DNA from: an uncultured Bacilli bacterium
GTDB lineage: Bacteria > Bacillota_I > Bacilli_A > RF39 > UBA660
DNA length: 6,123 nucleotides
Assembly (NCBI GenBank): GCA_934133015.1
Contig: CAKPAQ010000055.1
Coordinates: 1-6,123 of the forward strand
Reading direction: 5' to 3'
The notes under the pieces were generated by a model, which saw only the letters and a program-made list of their open reading frames with translations, did no database searches and had not been told where the DNA came from. The position numbers and the translations under genes are program-made. Shown here in pieces: positions 5,496-6,123 of the stretch (positions are counted from its first letter, which is position 1; each line of letters begins with the position of its first letter).

Positions 5496-5500
5496 GGTGA
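5496..5500 (+). promoter_or_regulatory. Ribosome binding site of the transglutaminase-like gene
   Basis: GGTGA ends 4 nt before the ATG at 5505, the same type and spacing as rpsT. It supports this start over the ATG at 5489. Confidence 0.7.
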
Positions 5501-5504
5501 TGAT

Positions 5505-6123
5505 ATGAAGAAACTTGTAATAATGGGATTATTATTAATTACATTTGGTGTTTGTATGCTGTACAATAGTGAAATTGTAGCTTTTACAGTTAGCAAATTT
5601 ATTAATCCTAAAGAAAAAGAAAGTGCTTTGGTAAATAACGATTATGCTCTTAATAATAGTTATAATTTTGTACAGATAACTGATAATTTTTCGCCTAGTA
5701 ATCGCCAAGATATTTTAAATATATATTATACAGTGATTAATTCAGGAATGGAAAATTTTACATTTTATTGTCCTAAAGAATATAAAAATTGTATAAGTGA
5801 AGTTGATAATATATCAAATGATCAAACCTTATTATCTAATATAAATAATTTTGTTCCTGTATATAATAGTTTTCAAACGATAGAGACTGAATTTGATACT
5901 TTAGGTAAAGTTGATATTAAAATTACTCATAGTTATAATGATGAGCAAATAAAAGAACTAGATAATAAAATTAAAACAGTTATTGCTGAAAATATTACAG
6001 ATAATATGGATACAGAAACCAAGATTAAAACAATTCATGATTATATAATCAATACTACTAAATATGATCGTAATCGTAGCGATAATAAAATTAAACAATA
6101 TCATTCTGATACAGCTTATGGAG
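5505..6123 (+). CDS. Membrane-anchored or secreted transglutaminase-like domain protein, 3' end outside the window
   Basis: The first 206 residues are visible. The start MKKLVIMGLLLITFGVCML gives a short basic stretch and a hydrophobic segment (about 4-20), a signal anchor or signal peptide. Cys17 is preceded by FGV, a poor lipobox, so a lipoprotein is unlikely. An Asn-rich region follows (about 43-65), then a beta-rich N-terminal domain (about 66-160). ETKIKTIHDYIINTTKYD (171-188) and then YHSDTAYG (199-206) match the entry into a bacterial transglutaminase-like core, where a Cys usually follows soon after in an A-x-C-x-G-Y/F context. That Cys and the His/Asp lie beyond the edge, so activity cannot be judged. 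Such proteins act at the cell surface as proteases, amidases or crosslinkers; the substrate is unknown. It has its own promoter and is not in an operon with rpsT. Codon use matches its neighbours. Confidence 0.8.
   Translation, partial: MKKLVIMGLLLITFGVCMLYNSEIVAFTVSKFINPKEKESALVNNDYALNNSYNFVQITDNFSPSNRQDILNIYYTVINSGMENFTFYCPKEYKNCISEVDNISNDQTLLSNINNFVPVYNSFQTIETEFDTLGKVDIKITHSYNDEQIKELDNKIKTVIAENITDNMDTETKIKTIHDYIINTTKYDRNRSDNKIKQYHSDTAYG

Noticed and set aside
5960..6095. Near-repeat of a GATAATAAAATTAAA block (about 5961 and 6081)
   Set aside because: Both copies encode Asp-Asn-Lys-Ile-Lys in AT-rich coding DNA; chance low complexity is the simplest reading.
1..6123. CRISPR array, tRNA, rRNA, insertion sequence or attachment site
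   Set aside because: No regularly spaced repeats, cloverleaf-like segment, transposase-like protein or flanking repeat pair found on either strand.

Overview
The window comes from an AT-rich (roughly 70% or more by eye) low-GC Gram-positive bacterium of the Bacilli/Firmicutes side. Three things point there: Shine-Dalgarno sites of the GAGGTGAT type, many TAA and no TGA stops, and a gene order that, as far as I recall it, matches the Bacillus subtilis gpr-spoIIP-yqxA-lepA-hemW block with rpsT divergent to it. The proteins are rich in Lys, Asn and Ile, which suggests an uncultured or gut-associated low-GC lineage near Erysipelotrichales/RF39 or relatives. That placement is inference. Two sporulation genes (gpr, spoIIP) with intact key residues suggest that the organism forms, or recently formed, endospores.

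Minus strand, read right to left from 5047: gpr (spore germination protease), spoIIP (engulfment peptidoglycan hydrolase), a small YqxA-like membrane protein, then a terminator-like hairpin and a fresh promoter, then lepA (EF-4) and hemW (radical SAM heme chaperone), which runs off the left edge. The first three look like a sporulation operon: spoIIP and the small gene are 3 nt apart, with the ribosome binding site inside spoIIP. lepA and hemW are a housekeeping pair 1 nt apart.

Plus strand: rpsT (ribosomal protein S20) has a strong extended -10 promoter that overlaps the gpr upstream region, and an intrinsic terminator whose stem contains the stop codon. After a gap of about 90 nt, with its own promoter, comes a membrane-anchored or secreted transglutaminase-like protein cut by the right edge.

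This is mainly an ordinary core and sporulation locus. I see no CRISPR array, mobile element, RNA gene or defence system, and no clearly new system. The most interesting points are small-scale: the spoIIP translation start, where a hairpin covers the ribosome binding site and the best-spaced start codon is AUA; the diverged YqxA-like protein; the very compact terminator/promoter/ribosome-binding-site junction before lepA; and the transglutaminase-like gene next to rpsT.
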